DNA of 64,000 nt, taken from contig NZ_JAOWLB010000023.1 in the NCBI RefSeq assembly GCF_025751555.1, positions 1 to 64,000 on the forward strand. The letters run 5' to 3'. This document shows positions 20,501 through 29,075 of this stretch, in pieces (positions within the stretch are counted from its first letter, which is position 1; each line of letters begins with the position of its first letter). The notes under the pieces were generated by a model that was given only the letters and a program-made list of their open reading frames with translations, ran no database searches and had not been told where the DNA came from. The position numbers and the translations under genes were made by a program. This DNA comes from Ruegeria aquimaris. Its GTDB lineage: Bacteria > Pseudomonadota > Alphaproteobacteria > Rhodobacterales > Rhodobacteraceae.

Positions 20501-21794
20501 GCCAACCGGCGCAGTGACAATCGGCGGCACCGCCCGGCAAAACGCCACCCTGACCGCGCAGACCTCCACTCTGGCCGATTTCGACGGGCTGGGCACCCTT
20601 CGGTACCAGTGGCTGCGGGACGGGGTTGCGATTGACGGCGCTACCAGCAGCGCGCGGATGCTGACCCAGGAGGATGTCGACGCCCGGCTGTCGGTCGTGG
20701 TCAGCTATACCGACGGGCGCGGCACCGCAGAAAGCGTGTCCAGTTCCGAAACCGCGGCAGTCGAGAACGTCAACGATGCGCCTGTCGGCTCCCCGGTGAT
20801 CGAGGGCACGGCCCGCGAGGGCAACCTGCTGACCGTGAACACGGGCACGATCCGCGATACTGACGGGCTGGGCAGTTTCAGCTACCTGTGGCTGCGCGAT
20901 GGCAACCCGATCGACGGTGCCACCGGCGACAGCCATGTGCTGGGACCCGACGATGTGGGCAGCACCATCCGCGTCCGGGTCAGCTATACCGACGGGCAGG
21001 GCACCGCAGAAACCCTGAGCAGCACCGCGACCTCTACCATCACCGGATCGGCCCTGACCCTGATCGGCACGCCCGGCAACGACGTGCTGACCGGCAATGG
21101 CGGCAACGACACATTGCGGGGGCTGGACGGCGCCGACCGCCTGGTCGCGCTCGAAGGCGATGACAGTCTGGAAGGCGGCGACGGCGCCGACATTCTCAAC
21201 GGGGGCGACGGCAATGACACGATCATCGGCGGCGACACCGAGAATGACGTGCGCGACGTGATCTATGCCGGCGAGGGCGACGATACTGTCGATGCCGGAT
21301 ATGGCAACGATCTGGTCTATGGCCAGGGCGGCAACGACACCATCGCCGGCGGCTTCGGTGTCGACGAGATCCAGGGCCAGGACGGCGATGACGTGATCAC
21401 CGGCTCCTCCTTCTCTGACCTCGTCTATGGCGGCGCGGGGGATGATTTCGTCAACGGTGGCTTCGGGCATGACAGGATCAATGGCGGCAGCGGGGCCGAC
21501 AAGTTCTTCCATGTCGGTGTCGAGGGCCACGGGTCGGACTGGGTCCAGGATTACGCGGCCGCCGAAGGTGACGTGCTGCTTTTTGGCATCGGATCGGCCA
21601 CCCGGGCCGATTTCCAGGTGAATTTCAATCACACGGAAAATGCCGAAGGCGAGCGCGCCGGCGACGATGCGGTCAAGGAAGCCTTTGTCATCTACAAGCC
21701 CACCGGCCAGATCATGTGGGCACTGGTGGATGGCGAAGGGCAATCCGCGATCAACCTACAGATCGGCTCGGATGTGTTCGATCTTTTGAGCTGA
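17580..21794 (+). CDS. Giant RTX repeat protein with Ig-like domains
   Basis: 1404 residues from ATG 17580, which has GAGGA six bases upstream; a TTG 12 bases earlier is unlikely. RTX repeats begin at residue 8 and recur throughout in alternation with beta units of the form 'V.VDL..GTATD..G..D.L..IE', a hemolysin-type repeat found at least six times. Residues about 977-1060 and 1061-1155 are two Ig-like repeats, each with a YQWLRDG/YLWLRDG strand and VSYTDG.GTAE. The final 154 residues (21330-21794) are the shared module ending VFDLLS. Its N-terminus resembles that of the 379-3852 protein (MA.F.G.NG..D). Probable large extracellular adhesin or matrix protein, calcium-stabilised and exported by type I secretion. 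Confidence 0.88.
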   Translation: MATFNGDNGNNDLLGTNNDDILNGLGGNDTLTGLAGNDLLSGGAGNDFLVGREGNDTLDGGAGTDEVLYYRETGANGVNVNLETGEATDTHGNSDRLIGIERVYGTSHNDVLTGRNSAGDLLSGRTGNDRIDGGGGNDTLVGGAGRDSLIGGSGNDIVAYSMESGSSGVRVDLLAGTATDTFGNTDTLTSIEYVVGTDRNDILLGTNVDGDRLFGGGGDDFIDGRDGNNLIFTGDGDDQVVVGTTQVDARDTVVIEGHGNKVITGTGATGTRYAHHLVFDNDSGVTVNLATGIATATGMRVDFSAALFFLEVNGTSYDDHLIGGNTRHDYLEWLSGNRGNDTIDGGGGSGNTVIYDDEVTVGSFNHELGRQEFGNRGVVVDLGAGTATDTFGDTDTLINIHDIRATGFGDRLVGSAGNNRFWGLGGNDTIDGRDGTDSVHYSDDTLGGGTAGVVLNLATGTATDGYGDTDRLINIEDAFGSGSNDNFTGNAVSNRLEGLEGDDTLDGGFGNDILLGGLGNDHVIGGGNDDEIWGNAGNDTLDGGAGAGDLVQYRDATAAVTINLETGSGSDGLGGTDTILNVENVHGSDLGDRLTGNGIINRLSGFEGNDTISGGGGNDILLGGNGSDSILGGDGNDEIWGEAGADTIDGGAGSGDLIRYRNSASGISADLLAGTVRDGFGETDRVSNVEQVHGSDFNDFLQGSDAANTLLGFEGADTLAGGGGDDVLSGGNGGDSYVFYAGDKIDTINDLGANAGGDDTVYIMSYRSENANVVLANPTDPNNKAVVLNFGSDRVVMANTRDIGATGAIERIVFGDGEVWSQADLVARIGQILIPASTTATGGGDSLSGTRNADTISGLGGADIITALEGNDSIDGGTGNDTLHGGAGDDTLKGGSGNDRMSGGDGADRFIVTLGMGQDTVTDFDGAVDQLDLSALSAAERAAIVISTDGDGNTVHRLGDGSSITLVPTPVNHEPTGAVTIGGTARQNATLTAQTSTLADFDGLGTLRYQWLRDGVAIDGATSSARMLTQEDVDARLSVVVSYTDGRGTAESVSSSETAAVENVNDAPVGSPVIEGTAREGNLLTVNTGTIRDTDGLGSFSYLWLRDGNPIDGATGDSHVLGPDDVGSTIRVRVSYTDGQGTAETLSSTATSTITGSALTLIGTPGNDVLTGNGGNDTLRGLDGADRLVALEGDDSLEGGDGADILNGGDGNDTIIGGDTENDVRDVIYAGEGDDTVDAGYGNDLVYGQGGNDTIAGGFGVDEIQGQDGDDVITGSSFSDLVYGGAGDDFVNGGFGHDRINGGSGADKFFHVGVEGHGSDWVQDYAAAEGDVLLFGIGSATRADFQVNFNHTENAEGERAGDDAVKEAFVIYKPTGQIMWALVDGEGQSAINLQIGSDVFDLLS

Positions 21795-21800
21795 CCCTTG

Positions 21801-21823
21801 TCGGGGGGCGAAGCGCCCCCCGA
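21801..21823 (+). terminator. GC-rich hairpin after the giant RTX gene
   Basis: TCGGGGGGCG (21801-21810) pairs with CGCCCCCCGA (21814-21823) around a 3-base loop, six bases after the stop codon. No long T-run. Confidence 0.7.
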
Positions 21824-22155
21824 CCGCTCTTTGGCGATGCTCAGACGCTCGGCTTCAGACCGCCCGTGGTCACGTGACATTTTGAAGATTGCACTCCTGT
21901 TTCTTGCCAACGGCGCACAGTTCTGTCGGCTTCCAACACGAGGGAAACAGGCTCTAACATGCTTGCTGAAGTGTCTACCCCATCGGAGTGGATCCGAGAG
22001 TGGTGAGGGCACTCTCATGGCTCATGAAGAAGCGCCCTCCGTTTCGATGGAGAACCTCCGCGCGGAAGTTCCGTGGTCTACTGCGCCTTCTGTGTTCCAT
22101 ACACGACCGGCACCGCCGAGGCGCGATCCTCCTGTGGCCTCAGATTTTGGGTTGA
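21824..22155. other. Intergenic region without a recognisable gene
   Basis: 332 bp between the terminator of the giant RTX gene and the 3' end of the ABC ATPase gene. Open frames cross it on both strands but their products resemble nothing I know. It marks the border between the RTX island and the polysaccharide island and may be degenerate sequence left by rearrangement. Confidence 0.35.
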
Positions 22156-22839
22156 TTACTCTAGGGATTTCCGCGCGAGGTTCTGCTGGCGCATCACCTC
22201 GAAGTGATAAGCAATCGCGTCGCCCACATCGTCAAAATAATGCAGCCGCCCATCCACCAGAACAGCACCTGCCTCGCACATCTGCCGCATCATCGGCGGC
22301 GCATGGGTGACCACGATCGCGCCCGCGTTGCGCATCCGCTCTTTGAACAGAGCCTGGGCCTTGACCCTGAAGTTCTCGTCGCCCACCGAGGTCACCTCGT
22401 CCACCAGATAGGTGTCGAAGGGGATGCCCATCGACACCCCAAAGCCCAGCCGCGCCCGCATCCCCGAAGAATAGGTACGGACCGGCTGATGAAAATGTAT
22501 GCCCAGTTCGGCAAAACTTTCGACGAAGTAGAGCAACTCCTCGGTATCCACCCCATAGACCCGGGCAATGAACCGCACGTTCTGCGACCCGGTCAGGTCC
22601 TGGTGGAACCCGCCCGCCAGTCCCACGGGCCAGGAGATGGTTCCCGAGGTCCGGATACGCCCCGAATCTGGCTCGATAGAGCCCGCGATCATCCGCAACA
22701 GGGTCGACTTTCCCGCCCCGTTCCGGCCCAGCAGCCCCACCGACACTCCCGATGGAAAGGTGAGATTGAGATTGTCGGCGACCACCTTCTGCTGGCCGCG
22801 GAAATGGAACGCCTTGTTGAGGTTCTCGAGACGGATCAT
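22156..22839 (-). CDS. kpsT: Capsule/polysaccharide ABC exporter ATP-binding protein (KpsT type)
   Basis: 227 residues, the usual length for KpsT/CtrD/BexA-type ATPases. Walker A GRNGAGKST is at 38-46, the signature YSSGMRARLGFG begins at 123, and Walker B with its acidic residue is YLVDEVTSVGD at about 143-153. This family powers ABC-2 export of lipid-linked polysaccharide across the inner membrane. It follows the kpsE-like gene with a 13-bp gap, so the two form an operon. The matching permease is the divergent gene at 24160-24957. Confidence 0.92.
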   Translation of the reverse strand: MIRLENLNKAFHFRGQQKVVADNLNLTFPSGVSVGLLGRNGAGKSTLLRMIAGSIEPDSGRIRTSGTISWPVGLAGGFHQDLTGSQNVRFIARVYGVDTEELLYFVESFAELGIHFHQPVRTYSSGMRARLGFGVSMGIPFDTYLVDEVTSVGDENFRVKAQALFKERMRNAGAIVVTHAPPMMRQMCEAGAVLVDGRLHYFDDVGDAIAYHFEVMRQQNLARKSLE

Positions 22840-22852
22840 CGCTCGGGTCCGC

Positions 22853-24064
22853 CTATCTGCGGTCGCGCAGACTGTAATAGATCAAGAGCAGGATGAACCA
22901 GCTCACCATCAGGAACCCCGCCACTAGGAGCGTCAGGATCGACCGATCCGGTGCGGTTGCGGTTTCCGGCATGGTCGGCAGCAGATAGGGGGTGAGGTAC
23001 CGGCTGGTGCGCTGCGCCTCGGACACGGCGGCATCATAGGCGCTCAGCGAGCTCAGATAGGTCTGTTCGGCAAAGCGCAGATCAACCTGCAGCTCCTCGT
23101 ACTTGCCGACCACCTCGGCATAACCCTGCTCGGGGTCGCCGCTTTCGCTGGCCCCCTGACCGCCGACGCCGAGCTTCTTGCGCTCTTCACCGATCCGCTT
23201 CTCGATCACCTCGATGGTGCGGGCGATTTGCTCCAGGCGCGGGTCGTTGTCGCGAGAGGTCTGCGCCAGCTTGTCCCGCTCGATCAGCTCGGCGGCCAAC
23301 TGGGTCTGCAGCGCATTCAAGAGCCCCATCTGCCCGGCGATATCCGCCTCAGGATCGACGATCTGGTTGTCGATCCGGAACGCGGTCAGCGCCTTGCGCG
23401 CCTCGATCAAACGGGCAATGGCCTTGTCGCGTTCTTCGGCCGCATAGCCAGTTGCGTCATCGCGGGCGATCGCACTCATCGCGTTGATCTTGCGGCTTGC
23501 CTCCTGAAACACCAGTTCCGCCAGGCGGTGCGCCTCTTGCGCGGTGAAGGCGAAGGTGCGCACCTCGATCAGCCGGTTGGAGCCGTAATAGACCCGCACC
23601 ATGCTGGGCCAGTATTCTACCAGTTCCTCGATGCTGCTATCGGCCGACAGGGCAAAAACCGGGTCGTATTCCGGCCTGGAGAACACGGTGCGCAGATCCA
23701 GCTGCTCGTTGACATGTTCGACCATCTCCTGGCTTTGGATGTATTCATAGAGGATATCGGTATCCGACGAACTGGCCGAGGATATTCCCGCAAGCCCGCC
23801 CAGCACATCGAGCGCGGATTTAGTCTCCTCGGCGCGCACGGCAAAGCCCATGCGCGACTCGTACTGATCGGCCGCGACAAAGAACATGTACCACGCGGTC
23901 ACGGCGACCGGGACGATCACCAGCAGCACGAAACTGGCAAGGATGCCACGGTGCCGGGGGCGCAACTGCGTGGTGCCCGCCATTGGCGGCACCTCGATCA
24001 CTTGCGGCCCGGCCGGAAGGGCCGGGGCCGGTTTCGCTTGCGGCGCAGGAGCAGGCTGGGTCAA
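22853..24064 (-). CDS. kpsE: Polysaccharide export inner-membrane protein (KpsE/CtrB type)
   Basis: 403 residues. A proline/alanine-rich cytoplasmic N-terminus leads to a membrane helix (about 42-66). A long periplasmic region with coiled-coil character (about 190-330) follows, and a second membrane helix near the C-terminus (about 377-397) ends in RDRR. This is the layout of polysaccharide co-polymerase proteins of the KpsE/BexC/CtrB group, which bridge an ABC exporter to an outer-membrane OPX protein. The start is TTG with GGAAAGG correctly spaced upstream; no ATG fits. It leads the operon with the ATPase. The OPX partner is likely the gene at 53275-54402. Confidence 0.9.
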   Translation of the reverse strand: MTQPAPAPQAKPAPALPAGPQVIEVPPMAGTTQLRPRHRGILASFVLLVIVPVAVTAWYMFFVAADQYESRMGFAVRAEETKSALDVLGGLAGISSASSSDTDILYEYIQSQEMVEHVNEQLDLRTVFSRPEYDPVFALSADSSIEELVEYWPSMVRVYYGSNRLIEVRTFAFTAQEAHRLAELVFQEASRKINAMSAIARDDATGYAAEERDKAIARLIEARKALTAFRIDNQIVDPEADIAGQMGLLNALQTQLAAELIERDKLAQTSRDNDPRLEQIARTIEVIEKRIGEERKKLGVGGQGASESGDPEQGYAEVVGKYEELQVDLRFAEQTYLSSLSAYDAAVSEAQRTSRYLTPYLLPTMPETATAPDRSILTLLVAGFLMVSWFILLLIYYSLRDRR

Positions 24065-24159
24065 TTCGGGACCTTTCCGAAAACCTTTGTATCCGGCCTC
24101 TTATACCACTAAGACGGCCATGAGAACCGCTCAATTGCCGCCGTGAAGACAACGTTTAG

Positions 24160-24957
24160 ATGACCGCTCTCCCAGCCAAAACGCCACGCAACCGCCGCCT
24201 GCGGTCGGCGCGCACGATCCTGGCGCTGATGCTGCGCGAGATGGCCACCTCCTATGGCCGGTCGATCATGGGCTATCTCTGGGCGATCGTCGAACCGGTG
24301 GCCGCCCTGGCGCTGATGACGGTGGTGTTTTCCGTCTTCCTGCGATCACCACCGATCGGATCGAATTTCCCGCTGTTCTATGCCTCGGGTTTTCTCGTCT
24401 TCAACATCTATGTCGACGTGGGCAACAACGCCGCACGGGCGGTTCAGTATTCGCGGCCGCTGCTGGAGTTTCCCGCCGTGACCCCGCTGGATACTATCCT
24501 GGCCCGGTTTCTGCTCAACTTCCTGACCCATCTGATGGTCATCGCGATCATCCTGACAGGGATCATCGAAATCTACGATCTGCACCAAATCATGGATTTC
24601 CGCAAACTGATCCTGGCGCTCGTCATCGCAGGCGGGTTCGCGCTCAGCATCGGTGTCTTCAACTGTTACCTGTTCGTGGCCTACCCATCCTATGCCCAGA
24701 TCTGGGCCATCCTGAACCGGCCGATGTTCATTGTATCGGGGATATTTTTCCTGTTCGACCAAGTGCCGCAGCCCTTTCGCGATATTCTCTGGTTCAATCC
24801 GATTGTCCATATCGTCGGATTGATGCGGGCAGGCATTTATCCGACCTACGAAGCGAACTACGTCTCAGTTACATATGTGATCGGAATTTCCATGGTGCTG
24901 AGCCTGATCGGACTACACTTGATCCGGCGCTACCTGCGGGACGCCATGAACCTCTGA
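24160..24957 (+). CDS. kpsM: ABC-2 polysaccharide export permease (KpsM type)
   Basis: 265 residues with about six hydrophobic membrane segments (for example VAALALMTVVFSVFL and LMVIAIILTGII). The family hallmark N-terminal region LREMATSYGRSIMGYLWAIVEP is present across about residues 25-48. KpsM-type permeases form the inner-membrane channel for polysaccharide. It is transcribed away from the kpsE/kpsT-like pair across a 95-bp region that should contain both promoters. That splits what is usually one operon into two divergent units. Confidence 0.92.
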   Translation: MTALPAKTPRNRRLRSARTILALMLREMATSYGRSIMGYLWAIVEPVAALALMTVVFSVFLRSPPIGSNFPLFYASGFLVFNIYVDVGNNAARAVQYSRPLLEFPAVTPLDTILARFLLNFLTHLMVIAIILTGIIEIYDLHQIMDFRKLILALVIAGGFALSIGVFNCYLFVAYPSYAQIWAILNRPMFIVSGIFFLFDQVPQPFRDILWFNPIVHIVGLMRAGIYPTYEANYVSVTYVIGISMVLSLIGLHLIRRYLRDAMNL

Positions 24958-24967
24958 GCAGACCCCC

Positions 24968-25978
24968 TCAGACCGGGCCGAGCGCGTTCAGCAAGGCCCG
25001 GAACCGCTCGATCATGCCGGCCTCCAGCAGATAATCCTGGCTGACATAGGGCGTATTGGCGACGGTGTGCTCCTCCAGCAGGCGCCCGGCCTTCGACAGG
25101 TTCTCGACCCGGTTGCCAAAGGTCTTCAGGAACATCCGCTCCAGATGGTCGTAAAGAAAGACCGGGTAGGGGCGCGCCTGTTGCAGGTAGGGCTTCATCC
25201 CGGCCTGGATCTCGGCCAGATCGTCGGCCAGTTCGTCCCGCTTGCGGGTCAGGGCAAACCGCACGGCCGGAGACGGCGTCCGTCCGGCAAAGGCCATCTT
25301 GTTCAAGAGCCGCAATGTCTCGGTATATTCCGGGGTCTGGCGGCGGTTCTCCCGTCGTTCCTCGGAGATATCGAGCTTGAGCCCAAGAACCTCGCGGCAA
25401 AAATGCGTGACGATGTCATCCCCAGCGGCAGTCATCATGTCGTAGGAAAAGATACGCAAGCGCCGGGGACCAAGCACCTTGGCCCAGGGTTCGAGACAGT
25501 TGAGGTAATTGAGGTAGATGCTTGCCATCGGGGCCGAGACCTGGTGATTGAGAAACTCCAGATAGGTCCGGCTGTTGCCATGCTTGACCAGTTCCTGCCA
25601 GACCGACGGCAAAAGGTGATCCCAGCGACGGGCGTAATAGACGATTTCAAGATCCTCCGGATCAAGCGCCTCGACCAGGATTCGCACCCCCTCGGCACCG
25701 ATATGCGCAAGGTTCTCCGAGGAGAAGATCACCGTCCTGTTGTCGGGTAGCGCGGCTAGATTCTCGATCACGCCGGGCGGTACTTCGCGGAACTGCTGCA
25801 AGCGGGCAGGGATGCCATGGTGCCCCGGCAAAAGCAGCATCTCCGCGTGACGGCCAAAACCGGGATAGTCATATCCATGGACCAGAAGCGTGTCGCGATG
25901 CTCGAACAGGACCTCTTGCAGGCTACTGGTTCCGGTCTTGGCCGGGCCGATATGGATAATGAATTTTCTTTTCATCAC
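24968..25978 (-). CDS. Sulfotransferase family protein
   Basis: 336 residues. The N-terminal IGPAKTGTSSLQ (about 10-21) is the 5'-phosphosulfate loop that binds the sulfate donor PAPS. A later IVYYARRWDHLLPSVWQ segment matches the 3'-phosphate-binding region, with an arginine and serine in the expected positions. The usual role is transfer of sulfate to a carbohydrate hydroxyl. Given its neighbours the target is probably the plasmid-encoded polysaccharide, and sulfated exopolysaccharides are common in marine bacteria. It ends 10 bp from the end of the permease gene, in convergent arrangement. No PAPS synthesis genes are in the window. Confidence 0.85.
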   Translation of the reverse strand: MMKRKFIIHIGPAKTGTSSLQEVLFEHRDTLLVHGYDYPGFGRHAEMLLLPGHHGIPARLQQFREVPPGVIENLAALPDNRTVIFSSENLAHIGAEGVRILVEALDPEDLEIVYYARRWDHLLPSVWQELVKHGNSRTYLEFLNHQVSAPMASIYLNYLNCLEPWAKVLGPRRLRIFSYDMMTAAGDDIVTHFCREVLGLKLDISEERRENRRQTPEYTETLRLLNKMAFAGRTPSPAVRFALTRKRDELADDLAEIQAGMKPYLQQARPYPVFLYDHLERMFLKTFGNRVENLSKAGRLLEEHTVANTPYVSQDYLLEAGMIERFRALLNALGPV

Positions 25979-26169
25979 TTTAACGCCAAACTATCTTTTT
26001 ATGCGCAATCGGCCCGAAACCGGTTGCGCCTTGCCCACCCGTAATTGACATCCGGTACGCAATTTGACCAGTCCTATTCATGGCGAAGGGTGCCGGGGTT
26101 GGGTTTGACCCCCATATCCCCACCTGCTAAGCGCATGCAGATGTCGGACTAAAATGAACAGGCACGGAC

Positions 26170-28359
26170 TTGTCTCGAATCAAACATGCGCTGCGGCTGA
26201 TCTTCTTGTCACCTCGCCAGTTTCTCTATGTGCGCCGCATGAAGCGGAGCGGCCTGTTCGACCGCAAGTTCTATCTGGAAGTGAACCCGCTGATCCACTG
26301 GATCTTCCGGTTCTTTCCCGAACGTCATTATGTCCTGTTCGGCGAATCCGCCGGCCTTTATCCAAACCCCGATTTCTCTCCCAAGGCCTATCTCAAGCAC
26401 AATCCCGACATCAGGTCGGGCGGCATGGCCCCGTTCGATCATTATCTGCGCGCCGGCCGCCACGAGCAGCGGGTGACCCGGGATCTGCCCTCGGATGGGG
26501 GCGGGTTGAGTATTCCGCTGCCAAAACTGCGCGGTGCCGAGGCGAACCCCGCCGATTACGCGGTGGTGGTCCATATCTATTATCATGACCTGTGGGAAGA
26601 ATTCGAAGCCCGCCTCAAGATGCTGGATTTCGATTTCGATCTCTTCGTGTCGATCACCTACAAGGGCGACGAGACCGAGGCCTTGGCCGAGCAGATCCGC
26701 GAGGCATGGCCGCGGTCCCGCGTGGTCCCGATGCCCAATCACGGGCGCGACATCTTCCCCTTCCTCCACCTGATCAATGCCGGCCTGCTGTCGGGCTACA
26801 AAGCCGTCTGCAAGTTTCACACCAAGAAGTCGCCGCACCGCCAGGACGGCGACACCTGGCGGCGGCACCTGATCGACGGGATCCTGCCCGAGGCCGGAAC
26901 CCGGGCGCTGCTGGAACGCTTCGTGGCAGAGCCCGATGCCGCCTTCTGGGTGGCCGATGGCCAGCATTACAACGATCCGCAATGGTGGGGTTCGAACCTG
27001 AACCGCACCACCGAGTTGCTGCAACGGATCGAGGTCCCGGTTGACAAGGACCGGCTGTCCTTCCCGGCCGGTTCGATCTACTGGCTCAAGCCCCAGATCG
27101 TGACCCTGCTGCGCGGCCTGCAACTGGGGACCGAGAATTTCGACCTCGAACTGGGGCAGACCGACGGCACCGTGGCGCATGCGATCGAGCGGGTGCTGGG
27201 GGTGATGACGGACGCGATGGGCATGCATATCCTGCAAACTTCGCAGCTGGCGGCCCTGCCCGCGCCGGAACCGGCCGCGCCCGGCCCCTCCTTCGTGTCG
27301 GCCTTCTACCTGCCGCAGTTCCACCCAACCCCCGAGAACGATGCCTGGTGGGGCAAGGGATTCACCGAATGGATGGCGGCAACCCGCGCCCAGCCGAATT
27401 TCGTGGGCCATGCCCACCCGGTCCTGCCCTCGGATCTGGGTTTTTATGACCTGCGCGTCACCGAAACCCTGGGCCAGCAGGCGGAACTGGCGCGCGCGGC
27501 CGGCATCGACGCCTTTTGTGTCTATCATTACTGGTTCGACGGGCGTCGCATCCTGGAAACGCCCATCGACCGGTTGATGGAGCGGCCCGATATCGCATTC
27601 CCCTTCTACCTGTGCTGGGCCAACGAAAGCTGGCGGCGCAACTGGGACGGGATGAGCGGCGAAATCCTGCTGGAGCAATCTTACGCGCCGGGTTTTGCCG
27701 CCAGCCTGGCCGAAAGCCTGGTCCCCTATTTCAACGACCCGCGCTACCAGCGCCCCGACGGGATGCGGCCGCGCTTTGTCATCTACCGGCCCGAGGACAT
27801 GCCCGACCCGGCCGCCGCCGTGGCGGAAATGCGCGAAACCTGGCGCCGCCTGGGCGTGGGCGAGGTCGAACTGGGCGCGGTCCTGTTCCATATCGAGGGC
27901 GAAAGCCCGGTCGAGGCCGACCTGTTCGACTTCTGGGTCGAGATGCCGCCACACGGGCTGGTGGGGATGGACGATTACCTGTTCGGCGGTCCCGACGGCA
28001 ACCGGATGCAGGCCGGTGTCATGCCGGCCTTCTCGGGTCTGATCTATGACTATGACGCGGTGCGCCGCAACAGCCAGTCCGCGCGCTACATGTCAAAACT
28101 GCCGGCCCACACGATCGCCGGAATCATGCCTAGCTGGGACAATACCGCCCGGCGCGGGCGTGATGCGCATATGGCCTATGGCGCCAATCCGGTCAGCTTC
28201 GAACGCTGGCTGCGGGAAATGCTGAAAACCCGGATTCCCCATGCCTACCGGGGAGAGTTGATGATCAACGCCTGGAACGAATGGGCGGAAAAAGCGATGC
28301 TGGAGCCGACCCAGCAATACGGGTCGGCCAATCTCGATGTCCTGAGGCGGAATCTATGA
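26170..28359 (+). CDS. RgpF-like / WbsX-like glycosyltransferase fusion
   Basis: 729 residues from a TTG start; the next in-frame ATG is at 26239 and neither has a strong ribosome binding site. Residues about 115-370 resemble rhamnan synthesis protein F (VVHIYYHDLWEEF, NHGRDIFPFL, CKFHTKKSPHR). Residues about 375-729 are a WbsX/GT99-type domain (FYLPQFHPTPENDAWWGKGF, YHYWFDGRR, CWANESW, NAWNEWAE near the end). Both domain types occur in O-antigen and rhamnan assembly, and this combined form probably transfers two sugars. It is first in a tightly packed cluster and overlaps the methyltransferase by four bases. Confidence 0.88.
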   Translation: MSRIKHALRLIFLSPRQFLYVRRMKRSGLFDRKFYLEVNPLIHWIFRFFPERHYVLFGESAGLYPNPDFSPKAYLKHNPDIRSGGMAPFDHYLRAGRHEQRVTRDLPSDGGGLSIPLPKLRGAEANPADYAVVVHIYYHDLWEEFEARLKMLDFDFDLFVSITYKGDETEALAEQIREAWPRSRVVPMPNHGRDIFPFLHLINAGLLSGYKAVCKFHTKKSPHRQDGDTWRRHLIDGILPEAGTRALLERFVAEPDAAFWVADGQHYNDPQWWGSNLNRTTELLQRIEVPVDKDRLSFPAGSIYWLKPQIVTLLRGLQLGTENFDLELGQTDGTVAHAIERVLGVMTDAMGMHILQTSQLAALPAPEPAAPGPSFVSAFYLPQFHPTPENDAWWGKGFTEWMAATRAQPNFVGHAHPVLPSDLGFYDLRVTETLGQQAELARAAGIDAFCVYHYWFDGRRILETPIDRLMERPDIAFPFYLCWANESWRRNWDGMSGEILLEQSYAPGFAASLAESLVPYFNDPRYQRPDGMRPRFVIYRPEDMPDPAAAVAEMRETWRRLGVGEVELGAVLFHIEGESPVEADLFDFWVEMPPHGLVGMDDYLFGGPDGNRMQAGVMPAFSGLIYDYDAVRRNSQSARYMSKLPAHTIAGIMPSWDNTARRGRDAHMAYGANPVSFERWLREMLKTRIPHAYRGELMINAWNEWAEKAMLEPTQQYGSANLDVLRRNL

Positions 28360-29066
28360 TCGAGTTTCACGGCACCTGCCCCATATGCGGATCCACTGAG
28401 GGGTTCGAAAGCAAAGACAACTGGTTCCGCGACCACCTGTTTTGCCGCAGCTGCGGTTCGCTGCCCCGCGAGCGCATCTTCACCTGGGCGCTGGAGGTCT
28501 TCCGCCCCGAGTGGCGCGAGATGCAGGTCCATGAATGTGCCCCTTCCGAACGCGCCGTGTCACGCCGTCTGGCCGAGAAGTGCAAGGGCTACATCGGATC
28601 GCACTACTACCCCGATGTTCCGCGCGGCGAAACACGGGACGGCTTCCGCTCGGAGGACCTCGAAGCCCTCACCTTCGCCGATCAAAGCCTCCACCTCCAC
28701 CTCCACCTGGACGTGATGGAACATGTCAACCGCCCCGACCGGGCGATCCGCGAGATGTGTCGTACCCTGCGGCCCGGCGGGCTCGCGATCTTCACCACCC
28801 CGGTCTATCACGATCAGGCCGAGAACGACCGCCGGGCAATCTATTTCGAGGATGGTGTCGAGCATCTCGCCCCGCCCGAGTATCACGGCAACCCGATCGA
28901 CACCGAGGGCGGCGCGCTGGTCACCTTCCGCTTTGGGCGCAACTTCAGCAGCCTAATCCGGATGTGGGAGCCGAATTTCGCCGTCACGCACCTGATCCCC
29001 GAGGATCCCAGCATTGGTGCGGTGGGTGAGTTCCGCGACGTTTTCGTCCTGCGCCGCATCGGCTGA
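28356..29066 (+). CDS. Class I SAM-dependent methyltransferase with N-terminal zinc ribbon
   Basis: 236 residues. Residues 7-40 contain CPICGS and FCRSCGS, four cysteines forming a probable zinc ribbon. The C-terminal half has a methyltransferase-11-like core (DVMEHVNRPDRAIREM, LRPGGLAIFTTP) for S-adenosylmethionine. The start is the ATG overlapping the stop of the gene before (ATGA), with GAGGCGG upstream. Translational coupling suggests it works with the preceding glycosyltransferase, perhaps methylating a sugar to cap or decorate the chain. Substrate unknown. Confidence 0.85.
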   Translation: MIEFHGTCPICGSTEGFESKDNWFRDHLFCRSCGSLPRERIFTWALEVFRPEWREMQVHECAPSERAVSRRLAEKCKGYIGSHYYPDVPRGETRDGFRSEDLEALTFADQSLHLHLHLDVMEHVNRPDRAIREMCRTLRPGGLAIFTTPVYHDQAENDRRAIYFEDGVEHLAPPEYHGNPIDTEGGALVTFRFGRNFSSLIRMWEPNFAVTHLIPEDPSIGAVGEFRDVFVLRRIG

Positions 29067-29075
29067 GGGTCGGCA

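Noticed and set aside
17493-21743. A 1416-codon open frame on the minus strand opposite the giant RTX gene, and similar long frames opposite other RTX genes (for example 4069-6408, 6344-8845, 11783-13594, 13917-16394)
   Set aside because: They are mirror products of GC-rich glycine/aspartate repeat codons. Their products are repetitive Val/Ala/Ile strings with no family features, while the opposite strand encodes clear RTX proteins.
21798-22310. A 170-codon frame across the gap before the ABC ATPase gene
   Set aside because: It runs through a terminator hairpin and into the 3' end of the opposite gene, with composition unlike a real protein.
22156-24957. The ABC exporter as the secretion system of the RTX proteins
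   Set aside because: Its ATPase, permease and KpsE-like protein are of the ABC-2 capsule type. A type I system needs a fused ABC exporter and a membrane fusion protein of the HlyD kind, which are not here.
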